DNA of 64,000 nt from Lasiodiplodia sp. COLG20 (lineage: Eukaryota; Ascomycota; Dothideomycetes; Botryosphaeriales; Botryosphaeriaceae): the NCBI GenBank assembly GCA_009801085.1, contig VNWV01000001.1:7564001-7628000 (forward strand), given 5' to 3'. How positions within the stretch are numbered: position 1 is the first letter of the stretch; each line of letters starts with the position of its first letter. Below are positions 24,154-34,740 of this stretch, piece by piece. The notes below the pieces were generated by a model. It had not been told where the DNA came from, made no database searches, and saw only the letters and a program-made list of their open reading frames with translations. Position numbers and translations under genes: made by a program.

Positions 24154-24925
24154 ATGAGAACAGTCCTGTCGCGCCAACTGGTGCGCCCGAGAGCACTCTT
24201 CCCCCGCGCACGCAATGCCAACGCCAGGCGACCTTATTCCGCGAATACTCGGCCGCCATCTCCGCCCGAAGCTTCAGAAGCCGCAGCAGCAGCAGCGGCT
24301 CGCAAGCAATCGCGCCTCGACCGCGTGATCTCGCGCCGTAAGCCTCCTCCCACGCTCGCCCTTTCACCATCCGCTTTTCTAACAACAGCACGCAGTGCCG
24401 GGTCGACTGCAGCGCTACCTGTCGCCGCTGCGCAGCGCGCCGCTCACGCACGTCACGGCGTTCCTGCTGCTGCACGAAATCACGGCCATCGTGCCGCTCG
24501 TGGGGCTGGCCGCGACGTTCCACTACGCCGACTGGCTGCCGCCGTACATTTCCGAGGGCGCGTGGGTCAAGCAGGGCGTCGAGCGCTTCGGGCGGTACTT
24601 CCGGCGCAAGGGCTGGATCGCCGACGACGACGCGGTCGTGCGCGAGGCCGAGGACGAGGTCGACTACGAGGGAGGGCGGCGCGCCAGGTTGAGGAGGCAG
24701 GCGGGCACCGCGTGGACGTGGGGCGAGGGCGGCGTCAGGCTGCTGGTCGAGGTCGCGACGGCGTGGGCGGTCACCAAGGCGCTGTTGCCGCTGCGGTTGG
24801 GGCTGAGCGTGTGGGCGACGCCGTGGTTCGCCAGGGTCGCGCTGCAGCCTGTTGGTCGGGGCTTTAAGAGGATATTTGGCGGCGGCCGCGGGAAAGCTCC
24901 TGGGGGAGGGGCTGGGAAGAGCTGA
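24154..24925 (+). CDS. small mitochondrial inner-membrane protein (DUF1279/Mrx11-like)
   Basis: Exons 24154-24337 and 24396-24925 give 237 residues. The N-terminus is an Arg-rich, acid-free presequence (MRTVLSRQLVRPRALFPRAR) followed by an RRPYSA-like cleavage context. A poly-alanine stretch encoded by GCA repeats comes next. The conserved-looking core is APLTHVTAFLLLHEITAIVP-LVGLAATFHYADWLPPYI, with one membrane helix. A second hydrophobic helix follows near VEVATAWAVTKALLPLRLGL. The end is basic and glycine-rich. The HEITAIVPL core recalls fungal DUF1279/Mrx11-type proteins of the mitochondrial inner membrane, some of which co-purify with mitochondrial gene-expression complexes. Mitochondrial location is well supported by the presequence; the family name is tentative. 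Confidence 0.75.
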
Positions 24926-25130
24926 GGGTTAGACGGAAGAAGTTGCATATCCGCAGCAGGCATCAATTGGAACTTGTGGGGAGAAATTGAAGTGCTCCGC
25001 CCGGACAGGGTGGAACAAACGGTGGCTCTATCTAGTCACTGTTGCGCACAACAAGCCATGTCATAAGGGATCTCATTTCCAAAGTCTGTGCCCTGCGGCC
25101 TGGTATTGCTAATTCGGGTTGCCTGCTACC

Positions 25131-25888
25131 CTATTTCTCCAGGTACGTCCACATAGCCGTCGGTGCCTCGGCCATGATGGTCGGCACCACTCCGCGATCC
25201 TCGCCCTTCTCACCCTTCTCGATCATGGCCTTGTACGCCGGCCGTTCGGCCAGGCGCTGGAGCCACTGCAGAATGCCATCGTAGCCGGTCAGAGGGAAGG
25301 GGACGAACAAGCGCATGGTCGAGACAGTAAAGGCAGCGTAGATGTCGGCGGCGGTGAACTCGTCACCCGCCAGGTACGGCGTCGCTCTCAGCCGGGTGTC
25401 CATGGCTTTCAGCGCCCTATCGACACGCTTCTGGACGTTCTGGACAACTGGATTGGAGCTGTCCGTGACGCCGGCCATTTGGAGGAACATTGGCGTCTGG
25501 ATGGTAGACTGCAGCGTGCCGACGGACCAACCGAACCAGTAGACGTAGTCGACGTAATTGGGGGAGCTCGGGGGCAGCTTGAAGCGGCCGTTGCCGTGCT
25601 TGGTAATGATGTATTCCATGATGGCACTGGACTCGGACAGCGTCAGGTCGCCATCTTGAAAGATGGGCGCCGTTTCGGCCGGGTGGCTAGGAGGCGTCTT
25701 TTGTCAGCTGCGCTCTCCGCTTTGTGTCAATTGCTCAGAGCGTACAGGGCTTTCAGCTCTGGCGGCGCCAGAAGAGTCTTGCGATCGCGCTGGTAGATCT
25801 TGAGTTCGTAGGGTAGGCCGAGCTCCTCGCACAGCCAGACGATACGGTCCGACTGGGAGCGCTGAAGGTGGTGGACAACGAGGGGCAT
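25131..25888 (-). CDS. glutathione S-transferase
   Basis: Exons 25888-25746 and 25686-25131 on the minus strand give 232 residues, a normal length for cytosolic GST. The thioredoxin-like N-domain includes SDRIVWLCEELGLPYELKIY, HPAETAPIF and the glutathione-binding LSESSAIMEYI. The alpha-helical C-domain contains YLAGDEFTAADIYAAFTV. A TATATAAT-like site about 70 bases upstream (complement of 25956-25963) may be its TATA box. The enzyme conjugates glutathione to electrophiles. It resembles the fungal Ure2/GTT-type GSTs, but no neighbouring gene hints at a special substrate. Confidence 0.93.
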
Positions 25889-26444
25889 GGTTCAATGCTT
25901 ATCGACAGGAAAGGAGTGGAGGTTTGATCAAGCAATTGACATTGCGGGGCTAAGCATTATATACGTAGCTACCACGACTCAGAAGCCACGCGACCTAGCA
26001 TGGGGCAGTCGGACGGCATTGCCTTCGGCGGTCGCCTGTATGCCGACTCGGACATCAAAAGCTCCGGCTACCGCGCCGGCTATCGGGCATCCGTGTTCTA
26101 GAAGGCATCCTAGGCGGTGACGTCCATGGAGGGGCAGGAGCTGGCGCCGTTAGCTACCATGTGGGGCTGCTGACTAAAAATAGTGAACAAATCAGCTGAG
26201 CTCAACACCATTTACCATCCCTTCTGGATATGTCTGTTGGAGCAAGAAGGCCGCCGGCGCCCTCTCGGCAGTTTCGGCTAAATCACATCCGAGTGCCTCG
26301 GCAGGTCGAGGCGCTGTATTTGCGAGAGGACACTGATATTCAATGCTAATTTCCTCGATTAGACATTAAAGCAGGATAAAATCAATTCCTTTAAGAGTAC
26401 GCAGTGAATTAGAAAAAACACTCAAACATCAATCCAATCAACCC
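25889..26444. other. intergenic spacer
   Basis: This is the promoter of the GST gene and the 3' end of the next minus-strand gene. Apart from the TATA-like sequence at 25956-25963, nothing stands out. Confidence 0.6.
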
Positions 26445-27205
26445 TCATCTCTGGAGTAAGGCCGTCCGTTCCCCTTCCTCTCCATCCCCCCTTTGCCTCC
26501 ACCAGCCCTTCTTCCTCACCCAGATTCTCTCCTCTCTCCAAATCTCGCCAGGCCAGCCACCTTCCATGACAACAACTTCGATGCCATTCTTAGCCCGTCT
26601 TCCAGCCCTGATCAGCCACGCAACCACCCATCCCAACCCGAATAAAACAAACAAAGCAGCAATTCCGCAGAAAAACGACACGATAGCCGTGAGCAGCGTC
26701 GTGGTGGAAACGTTGCAGCTCTCGCGCCCAAACGACTTGGTCCGCAGCTCAAAGCGCTCCGGATCGAAGGGGCAGATGTGAGCGTGTTTGAGGGGCGCGA
26801 GAGGCGCCCAGCGAAGCGGTATGTCCGACGCGGACGGGAGCGGAATGCAAGTCGATGACTGTGCCAGCGCCCTTTCTGTTAGTCTGCATTCTGTTTTTCC
26901 ATATTTTTCACGATACCTTAGGAGTTTGTTGAAAGAGGGAGGAGGAGAAGGAGAAGGAAGGATGCAAAGAATCCACTGACGTAAGGACACCATCCGCAGC
27001 GCGCGTCGCTGCTCAGGCACGACCCGCACGACTGCAGCCGCCAGCAGCGCACAAGCCGCTCGTCCCATTCCGGGTCGGTGGCGTCGACGCGTCGGCCGCC
27101 GCGCCGGCCGGGGCGCGAGGGAGGTGATGATGGAGAGAGGAGCGTCTGATTGAACCAGGCTTCCAGCTCCGGAGGCACATTGAGGAGCGGCTCTTCCGTG
27201 CCCAT
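26445..27205 (-). CDS. PSI-domain single-pass membrane protein
   Basis: Exons 27205-26981 and 26858-26445 give 212 residues. A PSI (plexin-semaphorin-integrin) motif spans the intron: CWRLQSCGSCLSSDARCGWC at the end of exon 1, then SSTCIPLP at the start of exon 2. After the HICPFDPERFELRTKSFGRE segment comes one membrane helix (LLTAIVSFFCGIAALFVLFG) and a basic, Trp-rich cytosolic tail. This layout matches a conserved but uncharacterised Pezizomycotina family of small PSI-domain membrane proteins. The chosen ATG gives no classical signal peptide. In-frame sequence continues upstream without an earlier ATG in good context, so a missed 5' exon is possible. Confidence 0.72.
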
Positions 27206-28145
27206 ATTGCTGCCCTTGAAAGGTTTTTGTGATTCCCTTCTGCTCTTGCAACGGCCTTTGGTTTGCCCGGAAAAAATACGGCGCTGATCCTTTCCGCGAA
27301 AATACCCTTGCGGAGTCCAAAGGAGGATTTTCTTGAAGATTGCTGGCTCTGTTGCAGGACGGCGAAGGCGCAAACAGACAGGTAGCTGTAGACTCAGTCA
27401 GACGCGAGGGCAGCGCAGGTGATATTGAGATCAGTGCGAAGAGGCAACGAGTTAATGACTTGCTACTGGAAAGCCAAAGAGGATGTGGTAGCTGAAGAGT
27501 GTAGTAGAAACAAGAGGTGCAACGATGATCAAGTCTTGTGTAATGACCATCACGCGGGGTGGGCGGGGTTGTGGCTGGGGGCTAAAGCGCGGCCAAGCAA
27601 GGAAGAGGCTGGTCATACCCTTGCCGAAAACGGGAGCCTATGGCATCTAGCTGGTGAGCAAAGTGTTCCGCATGAAAAGTGCAGACAAGGAATTTGACAT
27701 CCGCAACTAGACTGCTACACTAGTAATGCACGTTGGGACAGAAGTAGTCTCCATCCGAAATGGTGTAGGATTCCTAACGTCATACTTAGCTGTCCTAAAT
27801 TTAGCACAAAACCGTCCGCTAAGGTAGCTCCAAACACCACTTCCATCTATCTAATCGTCGTCTTGAAACAAATTTCAACCACGAAGCGAATGGAAAGGCT
27901 GAAATGAAGCCGTTGTTCTCGTAAATCATGAATGTATGCCCATCATCAAGTAGGGAAAAAAAAAAAGAAGCATAGAAGGACATAAAGCCTAGACACCCGA
28001 AAGACAGGGTCAGGTGAAGTAGAAGAAGAAGAGATGAACAGAAAATAGAAAGTTCCTCACAACGCTATGATTTTCGACTGCAGTAGGCTGCAGAGGGAAG
28101 TCGATTTCTTTAACGACCCACTGCATCATCTCAGCGCTGCCTTAT
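27206..28145. other. 0.9-kb intergenic region
   Basis: It separates two minus-strand genes. The part next to 28,145 has an A-rich run (27,955-27,966) and AG-rich sequence that probably belongs to the 3' untranslated region of the DUF1996-WSC gene. No gene was supported. Confidence 0.55.
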
Positions 28146-29945
28146 TTAGAAAGAGCCTCTGCGGACACTTGCACCGCCGCCAACGTGCTTGCGGAAATGC
28201 AGGCTTCTCTTCTTCACACTCGTTCCGTCCTTTACAAAGACGCTCAACGCCCCCGCTCCACCGCAAGTCTCTCCCGCAGAGCCCTTGCACTCCATATCGC
28301 ATTTGGCAGCATCGAGGACCTCACTCTGGGTCAGGTCGTTACCGCAAAAACACTGTTCGCCGTACTCAGTTCCAGCAATACTGAAGCCTTGCTCATCGCA
28401 ATACTTCGCGCAGCCAGACGAAGTAATGGCTTCGCCCCAGTAAGCGAGCACCTTCCCAGACAGAGAACGCGGAGAGACAGCATCGCTGTGGCAGCCTGAG
28501 CTGGTCCAGCCGGCTGGGAGTGTAACATTTTCGTTGGACACCGAGACAGCAGGAGCAGTAGAGCCTGTTGGCGCGGGGCCGTCCGCAGTGTAATATGAAG
28601 TGACAGTGACGTAGACAACGTTGCCATTGCTGTCAGTGGTCGAGACTGCTTCGTCAGTGACGACAGGTGTCGCAACAAGGGACGTCTTCGACGAAGATGG
28701 CGCCGAGTTAGCCGATACGGCAGAGGCGGCGGCGGAAGCGCCACCAGAAGTGCCATCAGAGTCAAGGGATGCGGTGTCGCCGCAGTTGGTCTTCATCACA
28801 GCTCTATCCGGACCGTACTGTAGCGGGTTGCAACCCGGCAGAGCATCGAGCCAGCCATCAACCTCCTCTGTGACCGACTGCTTTTGCGAGCAGTTCTCAC
28901 GGGTGTCTTCCTGGCCGTCCTTCTTCCAGGTATCGAAGCAGTTCTCCAACGGCTCGCCAGACTCTCCAATGTTGCACTCCTTCATTTGCTTTTCCAAGAC
29001 TCCTTTCTCCCAGCCATTCAGGAAGTCAGCATGGAAGCCATAGCCGGTAGGATCGCCATTTGAAACGACCCATGGCTGGTCGCTCATCTCATAGAGGCCA
29101 TCAAAGGGCTCCGTGTCGAACCAGAACTCGATGAAGATGTGGGGCAGGATGTGGGGGTGGGTCGTAGGGCATGCGCCGCTGTCAGGAGCACCATTGCCTT
29201 CAGCGTCGGTCTTGGGGTAAGACATGTGGGCATGCGGATCGTCGACGTTGAACTCTTCACCGTTCCAGCAGTAAGGGAAGCGGACGGAGCCAGCGAAGCC
29301 GTTGGGGCACGAGGTGAAGTTGCCGGGGAAGCCACTGGACTTGACGTCAGGACCGTGGCAGAACCACTCGACCGAGTTCTGCAGCTGCTTGGTGGCGGCA
29401 GGGGCACGCAGGTTGGCGTCACCGGCGATCATCTTGAAGCCTTCGGGAAACTCCTCGATGAGGTCAAAGTTCTCTGCGCCAGTATCCGGGTCGGCAGCAC
29501 GGTTACTACAGGGAAGCAATTAGCGTCTGGCTTTGGTAGGGCACGGGGATGATACTCACAAGTAGTACAGCACACGATGGTGCTCCTTGACACGGGTGAA
29601 TGTCTTGTTGGTGGGGTCCTGGAAGTACAGAGCAGGAGCCCAGTAGAGGCTGTGGTCAGGCTTAACGTAGACCTGGCTGCAGGAGGCGGCTTGGGTGTCG
29701 TCGTAGTTTGTGTCCGCGGAAACGACGTTAGCACCGACGAAGGAGTGGACGTGGGTTCCAAGTTGGCCAGGATTCAATATCGGGTCTAGGCGCTCGACGA
29801 CGACGGGCGGCTCGACCCACTCCTGCCGGAAGTAGTGGCCATGGTAGTCGATGGCGCTCCAGTCAATGGTGCTCCAGTCGACGGCGCGGGCCACGGAGGT
29901 CAAGCCGGCAAGAACAGCGGCTGAGGTGAGTTTGTCGGCGAACAT
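28146..29945 (-). CDS. secreted DUF1996 and WSC-domain protein
   Basis: Exons 29945-29560 and 29505-28146 give 581 residues. MFADKLTSAAVLAGLTSVARA is a signal peptide. The DUF1996 domain follows, with DPILNPGQLGTHVHSFVGAN, YWAPALYFQD, FPYCWNGEEFNVDDPHAHMS and PHIFIEFWFDT. A Ser/Thr-rich linker (about 350-440) precedes a C-terminal WSC domain with its cysteine pattern, including SSGCAKYCDEQGFSIAGTEY, GEQCFCGNDL and MECKGSAGETCGG. The tail is basic. DUF1996 proteins are secreted, often with a WSC carbohydrate-binding module. They are linked to cell-wall or biomass interaction, but their catalytic activity is not established from sequence. Location is extracellular or wall-bound; no GPI signal is visible. 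Confidence 0.9.
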
Positions 29946-31618
29946 TTCGAATCGGATGCGTGAATCGGAAAGAGCCGGACGAGAAGAATATGGGCACAAG
30001 AAAAGAAGAGTGGCGGCAGGTCTGAATGAGTGACGAGCAAAAGAATGGCCGAGTCACAGACTCGTGGTGAGGGGCAATGAGCGTGAATAGCCTGCCAGGG
30101 CCAGCGATATGAACAATAGAAAACGGGCGAAGCGGGTGAAAGTGAAGAGAAAGGCTCAAAATATAAGCATTGTTTATTGCAAGATAAAGGATATTGTGTG
30201 CTCCATCAGTGTACATTAGCGGCGCAGGTGGCTTTCAAGGGCCGGACAATTGTTCGGGGCGGAAGCGCGACGGCGGCGCATGTGCGGTGGCGGAGAGCAG
30301 AGGGCCGGCTTCCGGTAGGTGTATTGGATTTCGTGGTGGGGAGTAAGGCCAATGGCAGCGCTTGTGAGCGGCGGCTGGCCTCCCCATTCGCTGGCCAAGA
30401 TCCCGATTGGGAAGGAAGGCACCTTGCCCCAGTTGGTGGCTTGCGTCCGTACGTTTCAGCCACTCTTTGTTTCTTCAACTTTTTTTGCGCTCTTTTCCTG
30501 TTCCTAGCAGTCGGCGGCCCGCCCGTCAGGCACCCGCCGTTGCTCCCCATCCCCCTGCTGATCAGCAGCGTCTGGCCACTGCGATATGTGAGCAAGTATT
30601 GCCGCGCCGTGTAGCCGGCGACTTCCCGCGCGCTTCGCCGCCTGGCGCCGACGGAGGTTAACGGCTGGCAGCGCTCGTCGGTCGGTCTGGGCGGGCGCGT
30701 ACTGCAAGCGAGCTTCAACACGAGCTCGACGCGCTGCAACGTGTAGTCCACGCATCTGCAGCTGCAGCCGTCATTTCCAGACGTGCAGAGTGGCTGCGTG
30801 AGGTTGGTGTTGGCAATGCAGCCGCCCTCGAGGACGAGCGTTTCAAAACGTGTTAGCCAAATGTCAAGGGGAGGCGTGGGTCGAGCCCTGATAACAGGAT
30901 CACGGCTAGCAATCAGACTTCGCGTGTGATAGCCGCCATCTCAGTCTGCAGATGCAGCACGCATACGCCCCCCGGTGACTAGCGCGTGGGATGAGATTGT
31001 CCCTTCCTGGAGGAGTTGAAGGAGTAGGGCTGGCGTAAATGTGACAGATTTACGGGCATTTCCACCCGGATGACAGCTTCAACTTTCCTTGTAGTGCCAC
31101 TTTTCCGGGCTCTTTTCTTCTTGGGCATTGCCCTACTCCCGCAGGCGCTTATCAAAACGAAAGAAACGACGCAGGACACCCCTCGTGCGCATCACTCGCC
31201 CAGATCCACGGAATGGGGATCTGCCGTTGTGATAAGGTAGACTCAAGTTACCGAGAAATTATTAAAGTTGAATTTGGTAGATGGTGCACCTAAAGCCAGA
31301 TGTGCGAAGTGGGCCATGTGCGTCAGGGTGAATGGAGAGTTGCAGGCGTGAGGGGCCATAGCCGGCGGCAGCGACTTTCTAGAGTGCGGGAACGCCGGCG
31401 GCGGGACGCAGCGGAAAGTCTTGGCGGCGCCGGTCTCGCAGCTGGAGGGGCGGGCGCGGGCGATCTGACGTCGGCGGGGCTTTGAAATCAGCGCGCGCTC
31501 ACACCTTCGAGAATGTCCCAGCCCATCCACTCGACACACTCTGACCTCGCTCACTGCGCTGTTCTCGCCCACTACTTCCAAAGCCCGGACTAAGCCTGCT
31601 CACCTGTCTATTCCCACC
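29946..31618. other. 1.7-kb divergent promoter region with an eroded repeat relic
   Basis: This lies between the starts of the DUF1996-WSC gene (-) and the Cfd1 gene (+). No gene is supported; the 181-codon minus frame at 30,206-30,751 has no domain. Around 31,010-31,140 an inverted repeat, GGAGTAGGGC (31,021) with GCCCTACTCC (about 31,130), surrounds CCGGATGACAGCTTCAACT. That is one mismatch from the palindrome arm of the element family seen at 32.7 and 34.5 kb, so it looks like an old copy. Confidence 0.5.
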
Positions 31619-32578
31619 ATGGGCCTTGAAAACGTCAAGAAAATCGTCCTCGTCCTCTCGGGCAAAGGCGGCGTCGGCAAGTCCAGCATTACGACCCAAT
31701 TGGCCCTCACGCTATCCCTGCAGGGCAGTTCCGTTGGAGTTCTCGACATCGACCTCACAGGTCCGTCTGTTCCCCGCTTCTTCGGCGTCGAGGGTTCCAA
31801 AGTCACGCAAGCGCCCGGTGGCATGGTCCCCGTCCCCGTTCACGATGCGCAAACGGTCGGTCAAGGCAGCCAGGCAAAAAATGCAGGCCCGCTGTCCGTC
31901 ATGTCGTTGGGGTTCATACTGGCAAACCGTGGCGACGCTGTCATCTGGCGCGGCCCCAAGAAGACGGCCATGGTCCGCCAGTTCTTGTCCTCGGTCCTCT
32001 GGCCACCTGGGCTGGACTACCTCCTTATTGACACTCCACCTGGCACCTCGGATGAGCACATTTCTCTCCTAGAGACACTGCTCAAAGACACTGCCGCCAA
32101 TCCGTCACAGCTGGCCGGCGCTGTTGTTGTTACTACCCCGCAAGCTATTAGTATCTCGGACGTGAAGAAAGAGCTGAATTTCTGCACCAAGGTGGGGCTA
32201 AAAGTACTTGGTGTGGTGGAAAACATGGCAGGATTCGTATGTCCAAGCTGCAGCGAATGCACAAACGTCTTTAGCAAGGGTGGAGGCGAGGTGATGGCAA
32301 GAGATTACAACGTTCCGTTCTTGGGTAGCGTCCCCATCGATCCGGCTTTCGTCACGTTGATAGAAGAAGGCAAGCGGCCGGTCTATCCCCAAGGGACCGT
32401 CATAAAGGGTACTGAGATGGCCACTGCGGCCGGCACTGAGCAGGCCGGGCCAGGCAACGGAGATGATGAGAGAAAGGAACCAGGGGCACTGGTCGATAAG
32501 TACACGAGCTGTTCTTTATACCCGTTGTTTGACGGTATGACCAAGCAGATAGTTACAACCATCGAGGGTGACGCCTAA
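31619..32578 (+). CDS. CFD1: cytosolic Fe-S cluster assembly factor Cfd1 (Nubp2)
   Basis: A single exon encodes 319 residues. The deviant P-loop [10 protein letters not shown] occupies 14-23. The Mrp/NBP35 signatures [14 protein letters not shown] and [18 protein letters not shown] follow, then [12 protein letters not shown]. The Fe-S-binding CPSC (C208, C211) lies in [20 protein letters not shown]. The long N-terminal four-cysteine extension of Nbp35 is absent, which separates Cfd1 from its partner. Cfd1 and Nbp35 form the scaffold of the cytosolic iron-sulfur assembly machinery. A non-conserved insert of about 40 residues near the C-terminus ([20 protein letters not shown]) is typical of filamentous fungi. 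Essential housekeeping function is expected. Confidence 0.94.
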   Translation: MGLENVKKIVLVLSGKGGVGKSSITTQLALTLSLQGSSVGVLDIDLTGPSVPRFFGVEGSKVTQAPGGMVPVPVHDAQTVGQGSQAKNAGPLSVMSLGFILANRGDAVIWRGPKKTAMVRQFLSSVLWPPGLDYLLIDTPPGTSDEHISLLETLLKDTAANPSQLAGAVVVTTPQAISISDVKKELNFCTKVGLKVLGVVENMAGFVCPSCSECTNVFSKGGGEVMARDYNVPFLGSVPIDPAFVTLIEEGKRPVYPQGTVIKGTEMATAAGTEQAGPGNGDDERKEPGALVDKYTSCSLYPLFDGMTKQIVTTIEGDA

Positions 32579-32667
32579 GGGAAATGAAAGAGAAGATCTA
32601 ACTATGGATCCTGGCATTGGACCTCTCGTGTACTCGCGAAAACTGCAATTGGAGAGGCGCATTCAAG

Positions 32668-33040
32668 TACAGCCCCCTCTCGCAGCCGATGGCTAGCGTG
32701 AAGAATAGTAAGGCCCCAAGCGTAACTATGCCCCAGCTCTTTCTCAAAAAAAAAATAACATATGTGGGTAGCTGAAGCTATCGTCCGGACGTGTTTGTGG
32801 AATTTTTAATTCGACATTTACATCCGGACGATAGCTTCGAATACCTACGACATGTGTTCTTTTTCTTGGTTTTTTTTTTAAAAAAAAAAAAGAATAACGA
32901 CATATATGGGTAGTTGAAGCTATCGTCCGGATGTATATGTATAATTATTAATTCGACATTCTCGTCCGGATGATAGCGTCACCTACCCACGATATGAGGA
33001 AAAAACAAATCCACGCTAGCCATCGCCCGCAAGAGGAAGC
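32668..33040 (+). mobile_element. MITE-like inverted-repeat element, copy A (double palindrome)
   Basis: The left end TACAGCCCCCTCTCGCAGCC is followed by GATGGCTAGCGTG. The right end (complement) repeats GATGGCTAGCGTG but is eroded beyond it. Inside are two palindromes. The first has arms at about 32,768-32,792 and 32,820-32,845; the second at about 32,908-32,932 and 32,962-32,990. Both are built on GAAGCTATCGTCCGGA and its complement. They are separated by A/T runs (about 32,871-32,891). Copy C carries the same GCCCCAGCTCTT and ATAACATATGTGGG blocks in the opposite orientation. The termini starting CAGT/CAGC after TA suggest a Tc1/mariner-type parent. No coding capacity is present. Confidence 0.72.
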
Positions 33041-33219
33041 CGCGACCGGGTACTTTCTAAAAGCACCGGTAACGCAACTTCAACGCGCCTGCCCGATTAG
33101 ACAGCGGCGGACGTGCGCTCGACCGGGCGCTTTAAATATTCCAGCAGCGACTCTCACACTCCACCTTCCTCGATCACCAGCTCTGGTCCGCGCTATCTCT
33201 GCCTCAACGGTCAGCCACC

Positions 33220-34253
33220 ATGTCCGACCACGTAAGTCATCTCCGAAGCAGCCCTATTCCCGTTTCGAAACGAGGACGAAGCGGCATCCGCTTGTTTCCT
33301 CCTTTAAAAATCATTCTAAAATGTACTAGGTTGAGCATCTCCAGTTCGAGATTAGCCGTCACATCCTGAAGAGGGTTTCCAAGGCAATCAAGTCAGACAA
33401 CAAAGCTGATGCGACCTGGCTTAAAAAAGAGTTCATCAACCCCAGCATCGAATACGGCATACCGATCACTGTCGACTCGCACAGCCACGAGCTTTCCAGG
33501 ATCCAGAAGCTCTGGAACATGGCTGTCGAGACTGAACCCGACATTGAGAAGGAAGGCCGCCTTATCCTGAACGCGAAGAAGAACGGAACCGAGGTCGTTG
33601 GAATCAACCTTTCAATGTACGGTATCAAGCCTAATGCTGTGCAATTCGAAAACGCGACCGGATCAAAGCCCACTCAGCAGTATGAGCCCAACTCTACTGC
33701 CGCGCGTCACTCTACTTTGACCAGCGTCCATGCCGCAGCTTCTCCCATCAAGGCTGAGCCCAGCCTGGCTGCGATTTCGCCAACTTCGAGCTTGCGTTCC
33801 AGCTCCTCTCCTGAAGTTCCTGACATCCCCATGATGCACCCTCGTCCTTTCCCCACTAGTCAGCGTGCCTCTCATGTTGGCGAGCCCGAAAGGTCGGATG
33901 GCAAGACTTCCATGCTCAGCTCTCGTCAGCAGAACGCGCGCCCTCCTCCCGGGCAGGTCAGCGACGCTGATGAGGCTCCTCGCCGCCGACGCCGTTACAG
34001 TGGTTCCACTGCCTACTCCGCCGCTAACACGACGGTCACATTCCAGGCGAACATCACCACTGGAGGTGATGTCAGCGCAGTCCCCTTCAGCCTCGACAAC
34101 ATCAACGAGGCTATCGATGGCATCATTGCATACGTCAACTGGAAGAACAGCAAGGGCGGCCGCCGTTCTGCGGTCAGTTTCAAGGACTTCCTGGACATCT
34201 CGAACTTCCGATCGACTGCGTCCAACGCTCTGATTCTGCGCAAAGCAGAGTAA
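33220..34253 (+). CDS. conserved-looking protein of unknown function
   Basis: A 12-nt first exon (33220-33231, MSDH) is joined over a 98-nt intron to 33330-34253, giving 311 residues. The tiny first exon is supported by a strong GTAAGT donor, a phase-0 TACTAG acceptor and a Kozak-like CCACCATGTC. The N-terminal 120 residues look folded (VEHLQFEISRHILKRVSKAI, SRIQKLWNMAVETEPD, EVVGINLSMYGIKPNAVQF). The middle is Ser/Pro-rich and disordered. The C-terminal 90 residues include TVTFQANITTGGDVSAVPF and a basic end. No domain was recognised. A TTTAAATA sequence at 33,131 may be its TATA box. The gene sits between element copies A and B, with copy A ending about 180 bases before the ATG. Confidence 0.78.
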
Positions 34254-34532
34254 GAACGCCACATACTCCATACTCTATTTGAGTTGTCGAACAAAATGAT
34301 TTCGAAAAAGAAAATTGTGGAGGCCTATGGAGAAAGGGTGCTTCGGAATGATTGTAAAGGGCTTGGTAGTCTAGCATATAATCAAATGATGTCCTATTCC
34401 CTCATACACATTGATAATCAGTCGTTGTGCTGCCCTGAAATTCCAAGGTCCTTTGTAGTTAGCGAAGCGTTGGCCTGTCATCAGGGTTTGTTCAACATCA
34501 TTATCATCATATTCAGCTTCGCCTCGGCTTAG

Positions 34533-34740
34533 CAGGGCCCTAGAACATGGCGTAAGTATGCCTCAGTTCCTTCCATTTTTTTTTTTAACGAAAAAGGACA
34601 TGAATAGGTAGTTGAAGCTATCGTCCGGACGTGAATGTGTAATTATTATTTTCACATTTACATCCGGATGATAGCTTCAACTACCGATGGCATGAGAAAA
34701 ATAAATTAACGCTAGCCGTCGGCTGCAATATCCCTCTGTA
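34533..34740 (+). mobile_element. MITE-like inverted-repeat element, copy B
   Basis: One palindrome has arms at 34,607-34,634 (GGTAGTTGAAGCTATCGTCC and on) and 34,658-34,685, with an AT-rich loop. The right end CGCTAGCCGTCGGCTGC continues to CCCTCTGTA at 34,740, the complement of the family terminus. The left terminus is missing or diverged: the recognisable sequence begins at AGCAGGGCCCTAGAACA, which matches an internal block of copy C (read on its complement). Orientation is the same as copy A. Confidence 0.72.

Noticed and set aside
30206..30751. 181-codon minus-strand frame upstream of the DUF1996-WSC gene
   Set aside because: No recognisable motif and no intron structure; overlapping frames on both strands are equally open, as expected from composition.
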